Positions 7,593 to 15,870 of a stretch of DNA of 29,978 nucleotides are shown in pieces (within the stretch, counting starts at the first letter, position 1; each line of letters begins with the position of its first letter). The stretch lies in the NCBI GenBank assembly GCA_964651495.1, contig CAZYWP010000022.1:1-29978 (forward strand). Direction: 5' to 3'. This DNA is from CAZNVB01 sp964651495. GTDB taxonomy: Bacteria > Acidobacteriota > Aminicenantia > Aminicenantales > UBA8522. The position numbers and the translations under genes were made by a program. Below the pieces are notes generated by a model. The model saw nothing but the letters and a program-made list of their open reading frames with translations, was not told the origin of the DNA and did no database searches.

Positions 7593-9842
7593 TTATCGTG
7601 GGACGGGCATCCAGCGGAGATAAAAAACGCACAGGCCCCGCGTCCAACCCTCTCTGCTCAGCGCCCGGCTTGTTTTCAAGGTGAGCACGGCCAGCTTCTC
7701 CTCGTGCAAAGAGGCGGGAATCCGGTAGCTCTTCGTTTCCGGGGAGGAGGCCGGAACAAAGGAATCGATCTTCCGGCCATTGATTTCGATCGTCACGACT
7801 GAGGTTTCGCCATGGTCAAAACTGGGCAAGCGAAATTTTATGTCCAATTGAGCCGCCCCTCCCATCTTGGGAAGATAGACGGTCGCTTCATCCCTCATCC
7901 ACCTCCACGACTTCTCGGCAGGATACCATCCATAGCCGATGAACTGATCCTTGCCGGAAGTTTTCGGCGTCGCCCCCGGAACGGGCAGCCACTCCAGACT
8001 GAAGCACTGAAGACCCAGCTCCCGGGAGTCCTCATTAAAGCCCGCGCTTTTGGGAATGAGCGTCCGGTCAGTCTCGATGGACAGAACGCACCAATTGGCA
8101 AGAGCGCTCGTGTCCACAGTCACGTTCCGGTCAATGAGCGCATTGCCTGTCGTGAACCTGTCGATCTCGCGTCCATCGATCCTGAGCACGACCGTCGCTC
8201 CGAGGTCGGCCTCGCCTGCCCGGACAATGTCCGCCCACAGGTGGAGCGTCATGGTGTTCGCCGGGACGAAGAGTGAAGCTTCAGAGCGCTTGCCCATCCA
8301 TCGCCAGGCCAGCTGGCCGTTGTTCTCTTCGTCATACCACCCGGACTGCCAAAGGACATTTTGCTGGCCCTTCAGGTCCGTCACAACGGCCTCGAAGTAT
8401 CGGTCCAGGCTGAGCCGGCGCAGGCGTTTTACGCCTGGCCCCGGCGCCCATTTATACAACCGGCCTGACCTGCCCAGGAGCGGGCCCGTGGTCAGGGCGA
8501 ATTGGTGCTGCTGCGTTTCAGTGGGGGCGATCAGATTCAGGGCCGAGGTCAGAGTGCCCGACCACGGTATAACCTTGAAGGATTCCAACGCATAGCGCAC
8601 ATAAGGAAGGAACAACTCGTCATAACTGAGGACTCCTGTCTTGGGGTCTTGATTTTTGAGGATGTCATTGATGGCCTGCATCGGCGGGCTCACTTCTCTG
8701 TGTCGGAGTTCGATGGCCGGAAAAATCCAGATGGCCATGGCCGCCCCGGCGAGGGCCGCGAACGGCCATCCTGCGAGACGGAGCCATGATCGGCGGGCAG
8801 CCCGGAATAATCGGCGAGGGCCGTTGATGAGGGCATACCCGGCCAATGCCGTGAATAGCGGTATAAAAGGCAAGGCGTAAAGCGGCGCGCCCAAAGGGGG
8901 ATTGTAGCTGACGACAAAAATGAGGCAGGGCAGGAAGGAAAGTGCCAGCCAGCCCAGGGCTTTCCCTTTTCGGTCCAGCACCAGGCACAACACTCCGGCC
9001 GCGGCCAGGATATAAATCGCGATGGCAATATCCCTGCTCCCCCAAATATCGATGAAGAATCGCTCTAGTCGATCGCTCAATTGGAGGCTTGTCATCTGGG
9101 CAACGATCGTATCTCTGGACGCCGTATATAGCGCATGCTTCCGCAGAGCCGCGAGATAGTTTTGGACTCCCGTGAGTTGAATTGCCGGCACATAGCACAA
9201 TAAGAATCCGGCGGCCGCCAAAGAGCTTGCTGCCAGAACTGTTTTCCATTGACCGCGCCGGAGCCGGGTCAATATGCCGATGGCAAATACAGGGCCCACG
9301 GCCGCGGCCACCGTTAGGCGAATGCCCATCCCCAAGCCAAGCGCAGCGCCGGCGGCGATGAGCGCGCCCTTCGATGATCGGCCGCGAAGGGCCAAGGCTA
9401 GGCCGAGAAGCCCGGCGGCCAAGCCCGGGGTATCGCTTCGGGGCGCCCCGCTATAAAGAAATACGGCAGGCGCGAACATGGTCAGCCATGCGCCGGCCGC
9501 AGCAGCCGCGCGGTCCCGGAAAATCTCGCGATATGCGAAGTATAGGGCCGCTCCGAGAACCGAGGCAAACAATGCACTGGTGATGCCGAGGGCCAGGCAG
9601 TCTTGAAATCCTATGCTGTGAAAAAGCCGAGCTATGAAAACGAATACGGGGAAGCCGGGCGGATGAGGAGCGTGGAGAACAATGTCGTATCGATGAAGTG
9701 CCCGGGCGAAGAGGACTTCATCCCATTCCCAGAGGGACGCCGGGATGGTAAGGAACCTGGTGATCGCACAAACGATGGTCAGGCCAAGGACGAAATGGAG
9801 ATCCGCTTTCTGCGTTATCTTCTCGATGCCTGGATTCTCCAT
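7593..9842 (-). CDS. GT-C (PMT/ArnT-like) membrane glycosyltransferase with two C-terminal repeat modules
   Basis: A 749-residue protein from the ATG at 9842; in-frame TTG and GTG codons lie just upstream. Residues 15-375 carry about ten membrane helices. An early periplasmic loop holds WEWDEVLFARAL (about 38-49), which contains the acidic pair typical of dolichyl-phosphate-mannose/ArnT-type GT-C enzymes. Such enzymes move a sugar from a polyprenyl-phosphate carrier to a lipid, protein or polymer outside the membrane. The C-terminus has two tandem modules of about 110-125 residues, each opening GWY then WRWM (about 501 and 638) and closing with SLEWLPVP or YLRWMPVP. They look like beta-sandwich binding domains. 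The gene lies reversed between the halves of a broken gpgS-POT duplication. No clear ribosome site is seen. Confidence 0.82.
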   Translation of the reverse strand: MENPGIEKITQKADLHFVLGLTIVCAITRFLTIPASLWEWDEVLFARALHRYDIVLHAPHPPGFPVFVFIARLFHSIGFQDCLALGITSALFASVLGAALYFAYREIFRDRAAAAAGAWLTMFAPAVFLYSGAPRSDTPGLAAGLLGLALALRGRSSKGALIAAGAALGLGMGIRLTVAAAVGPVFAIGILTRLRRGQWKTVLAASSLAAAGFLLCYVPAIQLTGVQNYLAALRKHALYTASRDTIVAQMTSLQLSDRLERFFIDIWGSRDIAIAIYILAAAGVLCLVLDRKGKALGWLALSFLPCLIFVVSYNPPLGAPLYALPFIPLFTALAGYALINGPRRLFRAARRSWLRLAGWPFAALAGAAMAIWIFPAIELRHREVSPPMQAINDILKNQDPKTGVLSYDELFLPYVRYALESFKVIPWSGTLTSALNLIAPTETQQHQFALTTGPLLGRSGRLYKWAPGPGVKRLRRLSLDRYFEAVVTDLKGQQNVLWQSGWYDEENNGQLAWRWMGKRSEASLFVPANTMTLHLWADIVRAGEADLGATVVLRIDGREIDRFTTGNALIDRNVTVDTSALANWCVLSIETDRTLIPKSAGFNEDSRELGLQCFSLEWLPVPGATPKTSGKDQFIGYGWYPAEKSWRWMRDEATVYLPKMGGAAQLDIKFRLPSFDHGETSVVTIEINGRKIDSFVPASSPETKSYRIPASLHEEKLAVLTLKTSRALSREGWTRGLCVFYLRWMPVPR

Positions 9843-9955
9843 CAGCACCAACCGCCACGGGAGATTCTGGCCTCCCCGCGACCCTGTTTTTCCTTTCCTG
9901 GAAAATCGTCGGGGAGTATAGCGCTGCGCGTCATTTATGTCAATCTGCTGAACTT

Positions 9956-10601
9956 GCGCGAGCTGGTCGGCCGGCTATGCTATCCGGTCGCTTCCCCCAT
10001 CGTCGATTACGCCTTCTGCAAGGGATACTATGCGCGGGTGACGGACCGGATGCACGGGAGGGTGACAAGGCTGTTCGTCACGCCACTGGTCCGCAGCCTG
10101 AGGAAGCTCTTAGGAAATGTCCCCCTGCTGGCTTATCTGGACAGTTTCCGCTACCCGCTGGCAGGAGAATTCTCCATGCTGGCCGAACTCTGTGAAACCT
10201 GCGAGCACAAGCACCAGCCGCTTTCGGCCGAAGATATGCGGACGGGTCTGGTGAAAATGTCCATTGATATCGCCAAGGCCGTCTTCCGTAACCTGGCCAG
10301 CGAAGGGATCGTCCTCAGCCAGAGCGCCCTCGGCACGCTCATCATCAACTATCAGCGCACTGCTAAAGACACGATCAAGCAGTACAGCGATGACGCCGCC
10401 ATTAACGGCCTGGCCTTCGACTATCATCAGGAGAGCGTTATGGTTGAATCCTTCACCCGCGCCGTTCAGATGGCGGGCCAGGCGTTTCTGGAGGACCCGC
10501 TCTACTCGCCCCTCATCCCGAGCTGGAACAGGGTGATCTCCGCGATTCCCAACTTCCTTGACCTGCTCAACGCGGTAGTCGAGAAAGACAACGCCGACTG
10601 A
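9956..10601 (+). pseudogene. Broken second copy of the gpgS-like gene (3' part only)
   Basis: Similarity to the intact synthase (6153-7367) begins at 9956, equivalent to codon 157, so the nucleotide-sugar region and the HDCD metal site are absent. Weak similarity may extend back to about 9927, where an R-V-I and an L-N remain but the HDCD codons are missing. A 102-base in-frame deletion after 10191 removes the equivalent of residues 235-268, between two short related repeats (GCCGAACTC and GCTGAGCTC). The remaining frame stays open to the TGA at 10599-10601. An open frame can be extended upstream to 9603 only by running over the opposite-strand GT-C gene. Bases 10301-10614 are identical to 7067-7380. 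It lies 107 bp before the intact POT gene. Confidence 0.85.
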
Positions 10602-10708
10602 GGAATCCCCGCCCCGGGCGTTTGACTTCACCCTGGACGGCATTTATAGTAGGCGCTGCAATTTTGCCAACGAGGAGATCCGCTTTTCTCGGAAAAGGAC
10701 GGTGAATC

Positions 10709-12391
10709 ATGTTCAAAGGACACCCCAAGGGCCTGTTTATCGCTTTCTTTGCCAATATGGGGGAGCGGTTCGGGTTCTACACCATGATCAGCATCTTCGT
10801 CCTCTTTCTCCAGGCGAAGTACGGGCTCAACGCCGGGAGAACCAGCCTGATTTACGGCATCTTCCTCTTCTGCGTCTATTTTTTCCCGCTCTTCGGGGGG
10901 ATTCTGGCGGACCGGTTTCTCGGCTACGGCCGGACCATCAGCCTCGGGCTGATAGTGATGTTCCTCGGCTACGCCCTGCTGGCGTTACCCAGCCGCATGG
11001 AGACGAACTTCGGCCTGGTCATCGCGGCGCTGGCCGTCATCGCCCTGGGTACCGGGCTTTTCAAGGGGAATCTCCAGGCGCTCGTCGGGAATCTCTATGA
11101 CGACCCGAAATACGGCGCTCTGCGGGACAGGGCCTTCAACATTTTTTATATGGGGATCAATGTCGGAGCCATGTTCGCGCCGACAGCTTCGGAGAAAGTG
11201 AGCAATTGGATCCTTCGAACCGCCGATTATTTCTACGACGCCCGAATCCCCGCCCTGGCCAATGACTTCTTGCGGGGAAAGCTGGCCGATGCCGGCGAGT
11301 ACCTGGCCATCGCTCAAGCCCAGGACGCTGGCATCACGCTGGAGAGCTTGAAACAATTTTCCGAGAACTACATCAACAGCCTGAGCAAATCCTATCATTT
11401 CGGGTTCGGCGTCGCCTGTATATCGCTCGTCCTCTCCATGCTCATCTTCTGGGGATTCCGGAACTACTACCGTCACGCCGACCTGACCGAGAGACAAAAG
11501 TCGAAATCGGAAGCCCACAAAGCTCAGATAGTCGAGCTCACCCGGGAGCAAACGCGGGAGCGATTCATCGCCCTGGGCCTGGTGTTCCTGGTGGTGATCT
11601 TCTTTTGGATGTCCTTCCATCAGAGCGCCGTGACCATGACCTACTTTGCCCGCGATTATTCGGTGCCCAGCGTCGGCAAAGTCGCCAACCTCTGGTTCGA
11701 CCTGTTCGGCCTTTTGTCCATTTTCCTGGCGGTCCTCGGGCTCGTCTTCCTGCTGAAGAAAAGCTCCAGCGATCTCGCCCGGCTGCTCGGCTGCGCGGGT
11801 TTTGCAGTATTCGCTTACCTGGCCTATCTGAGATATCAGGGATACGAAGCGGTCAACCCGTTCACGCCGCAGAAATTCCAGCATTTCAACCCTTTCTTCA
11901 TCGTCGCCCTGACGCCGCTCATGGTGGGCCTGTTCGGCTATCTGAACGCCAGGGGAAAGGAGCCTTCGGCGCCGCGGAAGATTGGCCTGGGCATGCTGAT
12001 CACGGCCGCCGCCTTTCTCATTCTCGTGGTCGGGTCGGTCGGATTGCCGAGTCCCAAAGAGCTCAGCGGCCGGGTGGCCCCGCCGGAATCGCTGGTGTCC
12101 GTCTACTGGCTGATTTCGACCTATTTCCTTCTGACCATCGCCGAGCTCTTCCTCAGCCCGATGGGGATTTCATTCGTCTCCCGGGTGGCGCCGCCGAAGT
12201 ACAAGGGCATGATGCAGGGAGGGTGGTTTGCCGCCACCGCCATCGGAAACTATCTCGTCGCCGTGATCGGGTATTTCTGGATGAGGATTCCGCTCTGGTC
12301 CCTGTGGCTGGTCCTGGTGGTCTGCTGCCTCCTCTCGGCCGCCTTCATGTTCGCGGTTATGAAGCGATTGGAGCGAGCCGCGAAGGCGTAA
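10709..12391 (+). CDS. POT/PTR-family proton-coupled oligopeptide transporter
   Basis: A 560-residue membrane protein of the proton-dependent oligopeptide transporter family, which imports di- and tripeptides with H+. Residues 18-27 hold NMGERFGFYT, the ERFxxY-type helix-1 motif. The PTR2 signature FYMGINVGAM lies near 146-155. LADRFLGYGRT (about 69-79) and a late FLSPMGISFVSRVAPPKYKG block (about 477-496) also fit the family. About 14 hydrophobic segments are present. The ribosome site is AAAAGGAC, about 9 nt before the ATG. A dead partial copy lies at 7397-7522, and the upstream neighbour is a dead gpgS copy. The gene stops 14 nt from the convergent redoxin gene. Confidence 0.92.
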   Translation: MFKGHPKGLFIAFFANMGERFGFYTMISIFVLFLQAKYGLNAGRTSLIYGIFLFCVYFFPLFGGILADRFLGYGRTISLGLIVMFLGYALLALPSRMETNFGLVIAALAVIALGTGLFKGNLQALVGNLYDDPKYGALRDRAFNIFYMGINVGAMFAPTASEKVSNWILRTADYFYDARIPALANDFLRGKLADAGEYLAIAQAQDAGITLESLKQFSENYINSLSKSYHFGFGVACISLVLSMLIFWGFRNYYRHADLTERQKSKSEAHKAQIVELTREQTRERFIALGLVFLVVIFFWMSFHQSAVTMTYFARDYSVPSVGKVANLWFDLFGLLSIFLAVLGLVFLLKKSSSDLARLLGCAGFAVFAYLAYLRYQGYEAVNPFTPQKFQHFNPFFIVALTPLMVGLFGYLNARGKEPSAPRKIGLGMLITAAAFLILVVGSVGLPSPKELSGRVAPPESLVSVYWLISTYFLLTIAELFLSPMGISFVSRVAPPKYKGMMQGGWFAATAIGNYLVAVIGYFWMRIPLWSLWLVLVVCCLLSAAFMFAVMKRLERAAKA

Positions 12392-12404
12392 ATATAAAGG
12401 ACCT

Positions 12405-13031
12405 CTACTCGGCGTACTTGACCGAACAGCCGTAGGACTTGGTCGTTGTCGTCGCCACGGGCTCTCCCTTGAGCAGCGAATCGACGGCGAGCTGCACATA
12501 GTTCGTTCGGCCGGCGTTGTCTCCCCTGGGGTCGTCGTCGATGGCGCCGTTATAGGCCAGTCTGCCGTCTTTATCGATGACGAACAGGTGAGGGGTCGTC
12601 TTGGCGTCGAAGGCCTTGCCGGCTTTGCCGTCCGGGTCGAGGAGCAGCGTCGTGAAGGCGGCATTCCATTCGGAGTAGATCTGCTTCAGTGTCTCTGCGG
12701 TCTTGAAATCCCGGTGGTTGGGGTTGGTCGAATTGACGGCCAGCCAGATGATCCCTTTGGCGGTGGAGTCTTTTTGCCCGGCGGGCATCAGGCCGTCCTT
12801 ATAATGGCGCTGCACGACAGGACAGCCGGGGTTGGTCCATTCGAGGACGACGATTTTCCCCCTAAATTCGGAGAGGCTGTGCGTCTTGCCGTCGATGCCG
12901 GCCAGCTGGAAATCGGCAGCCGGGTCCCCGATGGCCAGGGCTTGGTCTTGCCTGGCCGTCAGGACTGGAAGAATGGCGAATGCGGCTAGGAAGGAAAAGA
13001 GAATGGGGACCTTGATTCGAGTCGATGTCAT
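12405..13031 (-). CDS. Exported redoxin (AhpC/TSA, TlpA-like) family protein
   Basis: A 208-residue thioredoxin-fold protein from the ATG at 13031, chosen because GGAGGAGGTATCACG directly precedes it. An upstream extension in frame to 13145 would overlap the previous gene. The N-terminus (MTSTRIKVPILFSFLAAFAI) is a signal peptide. GDPAADFQLAGIDGK opens the redoxin domain. The active site reads NPGCPVVQRHY, so one cysteine sits at the peroxidatic position and the second of a CxxC is missing. TTPHLFVIDKDGRLAYNGAI carries the cis-proline loop. Family members of this NPxCP type are periplasmic thiol peroxidase or reductase-like proteins. It follows the DsbD-N-like gene by 31 bp, which suggests a shared redox job. 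Confidence 0.85.
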   Translation of the reverse strand: MTSTRIKVPILFSFLAAFAILPVLTARQDQALAIGDPAADFQLAGIDGKTHSLSEFRGKIVVLEWTNPGCPVVQRHYKDGLMPAGQKDSTAKGIIWLAVNSTNPNHRDFKTAETLKQIYSEWNAAFTTLLLDPDGKAGKAFDAKTTPHLFVIDKDGRLAYNGAIDDDPRGDNAGRTNYVQLAVDSLLKGEPVATTTTKSYGCSVKYAE

Positions 13032-13062
13032 CGTGATACCTCCTCCATGACATTTCATTTTA

Positions 13063-13899
13063 TTATTGCACGGGGATCGAGATTTCATAACCCGTCCCCC
13101 CGATGATGAGCAGGCCGTCGATGCTGGAAACCGCGGCTGCGGCACTGGCCGGTGTGAGGGGGATTGAGATCCGCCCAGCTCGACAGACGAGGCGCGAATG
13201 ATCGATTACGAAATCAGGCAGCTGATAGGGAAAGAAGTCGGAGACTGCGGTGGCGTCCCGTCCGGAAAGCTCGACCTCCGCAGACCAATCGCGGCCCGAG
13301 CGGATGAGCCGGGCTCCTTTGACAGAGATGGCGACGGCGGAGATGGGCCGGGGGAAGCGGCTGCTGAATTTTTTTCCCAGGTTTTTCGCCCGGCTAATGA
13401 CATCGGGCGAGGCGCTTTGGAGCGTGGCCGTTACGGTCTCCCGGCCCTGAACGCAGCTTTCCCGGCAGGCCATCCAGTCCACCACGGCGGCCAGGGCAGG
13501 CGGAGAGGCGGAGAGAAGAGAGGGCGGAGGAGTGATCTCGCAGCGGAGAAAAAGCTCGCCCTTGTATCCATACGCTACGCTTCCGGCATGAACGAATTTC
13601 TGCGGGGTCGGGAAGTCGAGCCGGCCGGCGGTAAACCCCGCCGGAAGCTGCCAGCGGACATGAGGAGCCAATCCGGCGTCGCCCGGGTTGACCCAGTAGA
13701 GATACCAGTCCGGGGCGAGCTCGAAGTGAAGGCCGACTTTGACCTTGGAGGAAAGATCCGCTTCCAGGACCAGGAGTTCGACTCGGCGGAGCGGCTTTTC
13801 TTCAGCCTCTTGGGCCGGCCCGGGAGAGGGGCTTAGGAGGAAAACGGCCAGGGCGAGGGCATAGCCGACCAGGAACAGTGGTTTCAGCTTCACCCGCAT
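13063..13899 (-). CDS. Secreted DsbD N-terminal-domain-like protein
   Basis: A 278-residue protein from the ATG at 13899. A longer in-frame start at 13950 exists, but the ribosome site GGAGGAGGAG and a second AAGGA lie just before 13899. A signal peptide (KLKPLFLVGYALALAVFLLS) is followed by a beta-rich domain with DWYLYWVNPGDAGLAP and WQLPAGF. A WMACRESCVQG motif lies in the middle; this pair of cysteines matches the layout of the periplasmic N-terminal domain of DsbD/ScsB, which passes reducing power to periplasmic partners. The membrane and C-terminal thioredoxin parts of full DsbD are absent, so electron supply must come from elsewhere. It is co-directional with the redoxin 31 bp downstream. 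Confidence 0.8.
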   Translation of the reverse strand: MRVKLKPLFLVGYALALAVFLLSPSPGPAQEAEEKPLRRVELLVLEADLSSKVKVGLHFELAPDWYLYWVNPGDAGLAPHVRWQLPAGFTAGRLDFPTPQKFVHAGSVAYGYKGELFLRCEITPPPSLLSASPPALAAVVDWMACRESCVQGRETVTATLQSASPDVISRAKNLGKKFSSRFPRPISAVAISVKGARLIRSGRDWSAEVELSGRDATAVSDFFPYQLPDFVIDHSRLVCRAGRISIPLTPASAAAAVSSIDGLLIIGGTGYEISIPVQ

Positions 13900-13921
13900 G
13901 GATCCTTTTTTCTCCTCCTCC

Positions 13922-13950
13922 ATATTACCGGAGTGCGGCCTCTCAGTCAA
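13922..13950 (-). promoter_or_regulatory. Candidate promoter of the DsbD-N-like / redoxin unit
   Basis: On the minus strand TTGACT (13950-13945) and TAATAT (13927-13922) are spaced by exactly 17 bp. The predicted start of transcription is near 13915, about 16 nt before the ATG at 13899, leaving the proximal AAGGA ribosome site intact. The -35 matches 5 of 6 consensus bases and the -10 matches 4 of 6. Confidence 0.4.
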
Positions 13951-13956
13951 TTGAAC

Positions 13957-13971
13957 CTATAAATTTTATAG
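13957..13971 (-). promoter_or_regulatory. AT-rich palindrome (possible operator) upstream of the DsbD-N-like gene
   Basis: CTATAAATTTTATAG is a perfect 7-bp inverted repeat around one central base. It lies 6 bp upstream of the candidate -35 box at 13945-13950, in a conspicuously AT-rich island between trmJ and the DsbD-N-like gene. A nearby ACTATAGG at 13974-13981 can pair with the CCTATA overlapping the palindrome's left edge. It could be a regulator site; inference only. Confidence 0.3.
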
Positions 13972-13999
13972 ATACTATAGGAAAAGTAGGAATCGGGAG

Positions 14000-14734
14000 C
14001 TACTTTTTCATCCGGTCTTCGACCCGGCGGCAGAGGCCAAGGAGCATGTTAAGTTCCCAGGGAGTCAGGCCGGCCCGGCCGAAAAGGCGCTCCAGACTGC
14101 GCTGGATATCAGCCTCCAGGTCTCTGTCGCCCTTGGGCCGGTACTCCAGGAGACGAAGCACGATCTTGATTCTTCGCTCCAGCCGCCGCCGGTCTTGATC
14201 CCCGACAAGTTTCGGCCAGGCGGCTCCATCCGCCGCCCGCCCGCCCGCCGACGAACTCAATTCATAGGCTACGAGCATCACGCTCTGGGCCAGGTTCAGC
14301 GAGGGGAAGGCGGGGGAGGAGGGAATCGTCAGCAGGAAGCCGCAACGGTCAGTCTCCCGGTTGGTCAGGCCGCTGTGCTCGTTGCCGAAAAGGACAGCGA
14401 CCCTGTTGGCCTGAGCCGCCTGTCGGATTTTCCCGGCTGCCTCCCGGAGGTTTAGGATGAGGCCCCGCTTGCTTCCCAGACGCCGGGTGCTTCCGACCAG
14501 CAGGGATTTCCCGGCGATGGCGCTTTCCAGGTTCGGATAGATCGGCGCTTTGACCAGCAGGTCCTTCGCCCCGCAGGCCATCGACTTCGCCTCCGCCGTG
14601 AGATGGGGAACGGGATTGACGAGCTCGAGCCGGCGGAAGCCCATGTTTTTCAGCGCCCGGGCCGCCGCCCCGATATTTCCGGGCTCGGTCGGTTCGACCA
14701 GAACAAAATGGACGTTATCGGTCCAAGTCTTCAT
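14000..14734 (-). CDS. trmJ: TrmJ-type SPOUT tRNA/rRNA 2'-O-methyltransferase
   Basis: A 244-residue SpoU/SPOUT methyltransferase. FVLVEPTEPGNIGAAARALKNMG (about 11-33) is the first SPOUT motif and continues into ELVNP. LFGNEHSGLTN (about 124-134) forms the SAM-binding knot, and IPSSPAFPSLNLAQSV (about 147-162) completes it. The family methylates the 2'-OH of nucleotide 32 in tRNA (TrmJ), and the C-terminal helical extension of about 70 residues fits that subgroup. Related LasT-like enzymes cannot be fully excluded. It stands alone with a 177-bp upstream gap that contains a terminator for the preceding gene. Confidence 0.85.
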   Translation of the reverse strand: MKTWTDNVHFVLVEPTEPGNIGAAARALKNMGFRRLELVNPVPHLTAEAKSMACGAKDLLVKAPIYPNLESAIAGKSLLVGSTRRLGSKRGLILNLREAAGKIRQAAQANRVAVLFGNEHSGLTNRETDRCGFLLTIPSSPAFPSLNLAQSVMLVAYELSSSAGGRAADGAAWPKLVGDQDRRRLERRIKIVLRLLEYRPKGDRDLEADIQRSLERLFGRAGLTPWELNMLLGLCRRVEDRMKK

Positions 14735-14805
14735 GCCGTCAATCCCTTTCTAATTAGGCCGAAATCAGCTCCTAATCGCCATTTCAAACAGCGTTCTCAG
14801 CGGCA

Positions 14806-14831
14806 ATAAAAAAACCGGCAAGTTGTGCCGA
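14806..14831 (-). terminator. Rho-independent terminator after the GNAT gene
   Basis: On the minus strand CGGCA, loop CAACT and TGCCG (14830-14816) form a 5-bp stem. It is followed at once by G and seven T residues, then ATT (14814-14806). It is about 80 nt past the GNAT stop at 14911 and upstream of trmJ. Confidence 0.6.
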
Positions 14832-14910
14832 ACGGAGATCATTTTCTGGGAATTGCAGTTTCCCTTCTATGCCTCCGGGACAGAACTGCTGGATGACCTC
14901 ACTCCCATGA

Positions 14911-15819
14911 TTATCGGGCGAACCGGCGGGCTTCCTTGCTGAGAACATAAAAACAGCGGTCCCCGTAGACGAAATCGGTAACCGCATAGCCCCGGCGGAA
15001 ATAGTGCTCAAAGACCCGGCGCAGCCCGGCCTGCCAGGAGGCGATGGGCTGGCGTTTTCCCCGCCAAAGGTTGATATCCGGGGGAACTTCGGCCAGAATC
15101 AGGCTTTCGTCTAAGCCGAATTTCGGCTTTCCGGGAATGAATCCTGCTCGGCCCGGATTTGTCCGGGCCGCACTTATGACGGCCGCTGCGGCCGGCCTCT
15201 GCTCCGCGTTTTTTCCTGCCTCCGCCATTCTTTCGAGCGCCTTGACGCGGAGCGTCAAATCGACTGCCTCGATTTGATTTTTCCGTCGTTGCTCCACACG
15301 CTTTTCTTTAATCGGCCATTCCATGAGCAAGCGGTCGGTGGGAACGCCCGGGCCGAGGATCAGGGCAGACTCCCTCCCGTAAAAATCGCCCAGGTAAGTC
15401 CGGGTGATAGCCCCGAGAGCATGGATGTTGAGGTTGGCGTTTCTGGCCTGCAACGGGTCCACCGTCCAGGTGATGAGGTCATACCCTTGTTTTAATGACA
15501 CCTCGCGCTGGGCCCTCTTCAGCTTTTTGCCCAGGCCAATTCCCTGATATTGAGGAAGAACGGCGAGCAGATGGGAGTGCTGGATCAGCTTCCCCTTGAA
15601 AACAGCCGGGAATGAATAGACGAACCCCGCCAGCTTCTCTCCCACATACGCGCCCAGCAGGATCGCCCCCATCCGGGAGGTAATGCAGAATTGGTGGACG
15701 GGTGTCAGGTCCTCCTCGTCGTGCTTCCAGACCCGGCGCTGGATATCGACGAGCTTTTCAAAGTCTGGATAGCGGGTCAGCTTGCGGATCCGGACGGGCG
15801 GAGATTCATAAGTGTTCAT
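14911..15819 (-). CDS. GNAT-fold acetyltransferase (COG3375-like), function unknown
   Basis: About 302 residues; ATG codons at 15825 and 15819 both have acceptable purine-rich sites, and 15819 (AAGGATGAAG upstream) is chosen. The N-terminal half is a GNAT domain. Around residues 84-100, LLAVLPQYQGIGLGKKLKRAQRE matches the acetyl-CoA pyrophosphate loop (Q/R-x-x-G-x-G/A). LITWTVDPLQARNANLNIHALG and TYLGDFYG follow, a pattern of the COG3375 group of predicted acetyltransferases with unknown substrates. The C-terminal third (Ala/Arg-rich linker, then a folded tail ending SKEARRFAR) is not recognised. It lies 51 nt after the GT-C gene and probably shares its transcript. Confidence 0.75.
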   Translation of the reverse strand: MNTYESPPVRIRKLTRYPDFEKLVDIQRRVWKHDEEDLTPVHQFCITSRMGAILLGAYVGEKLAGFVYSFPAVFKGKLIQHSHLLAVLPQYQGIGLGKKLKRAQREVSLKQGYDLITWTVDPLQARNANLNIHALGAITRTYLGDFYGRESALILGPGVPTDRLLMEWPIKEKRVEQRRKNQIEAVDLTLRVKALERMAEAGKNAEQRPAAAAVISAARTNPGRAGFIPGKPKFGLDESLILAEVPPDINLWRGKRQPIASWQAGLRRVFEHYFRRGYAVTDFVYGDRCFYVLSKEARRFAR

Positions 15820-15870
15820 CTTCATCCTTTTACCTTATCTTTTGCCTCGAATTCCTGTCAATAGCCCCGG

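Noticed and set aside
9603..10601. 332-residue open frame taken as a full gene
   Set aside because: Its first 118 codons are antisense to the 5' part of the GT-C gene. Only the part from about 9956 is homologous to gpgS, so it is treated as a pseudogene.
15840..15862. TTGACA followed by GATAAG as a promoter of the GNAT gene
   Set aside because: The -10 would end about 10 nt before the start codon, and the gene lies 51 nt after an upstream co-directional gene. Read-through is simpler.
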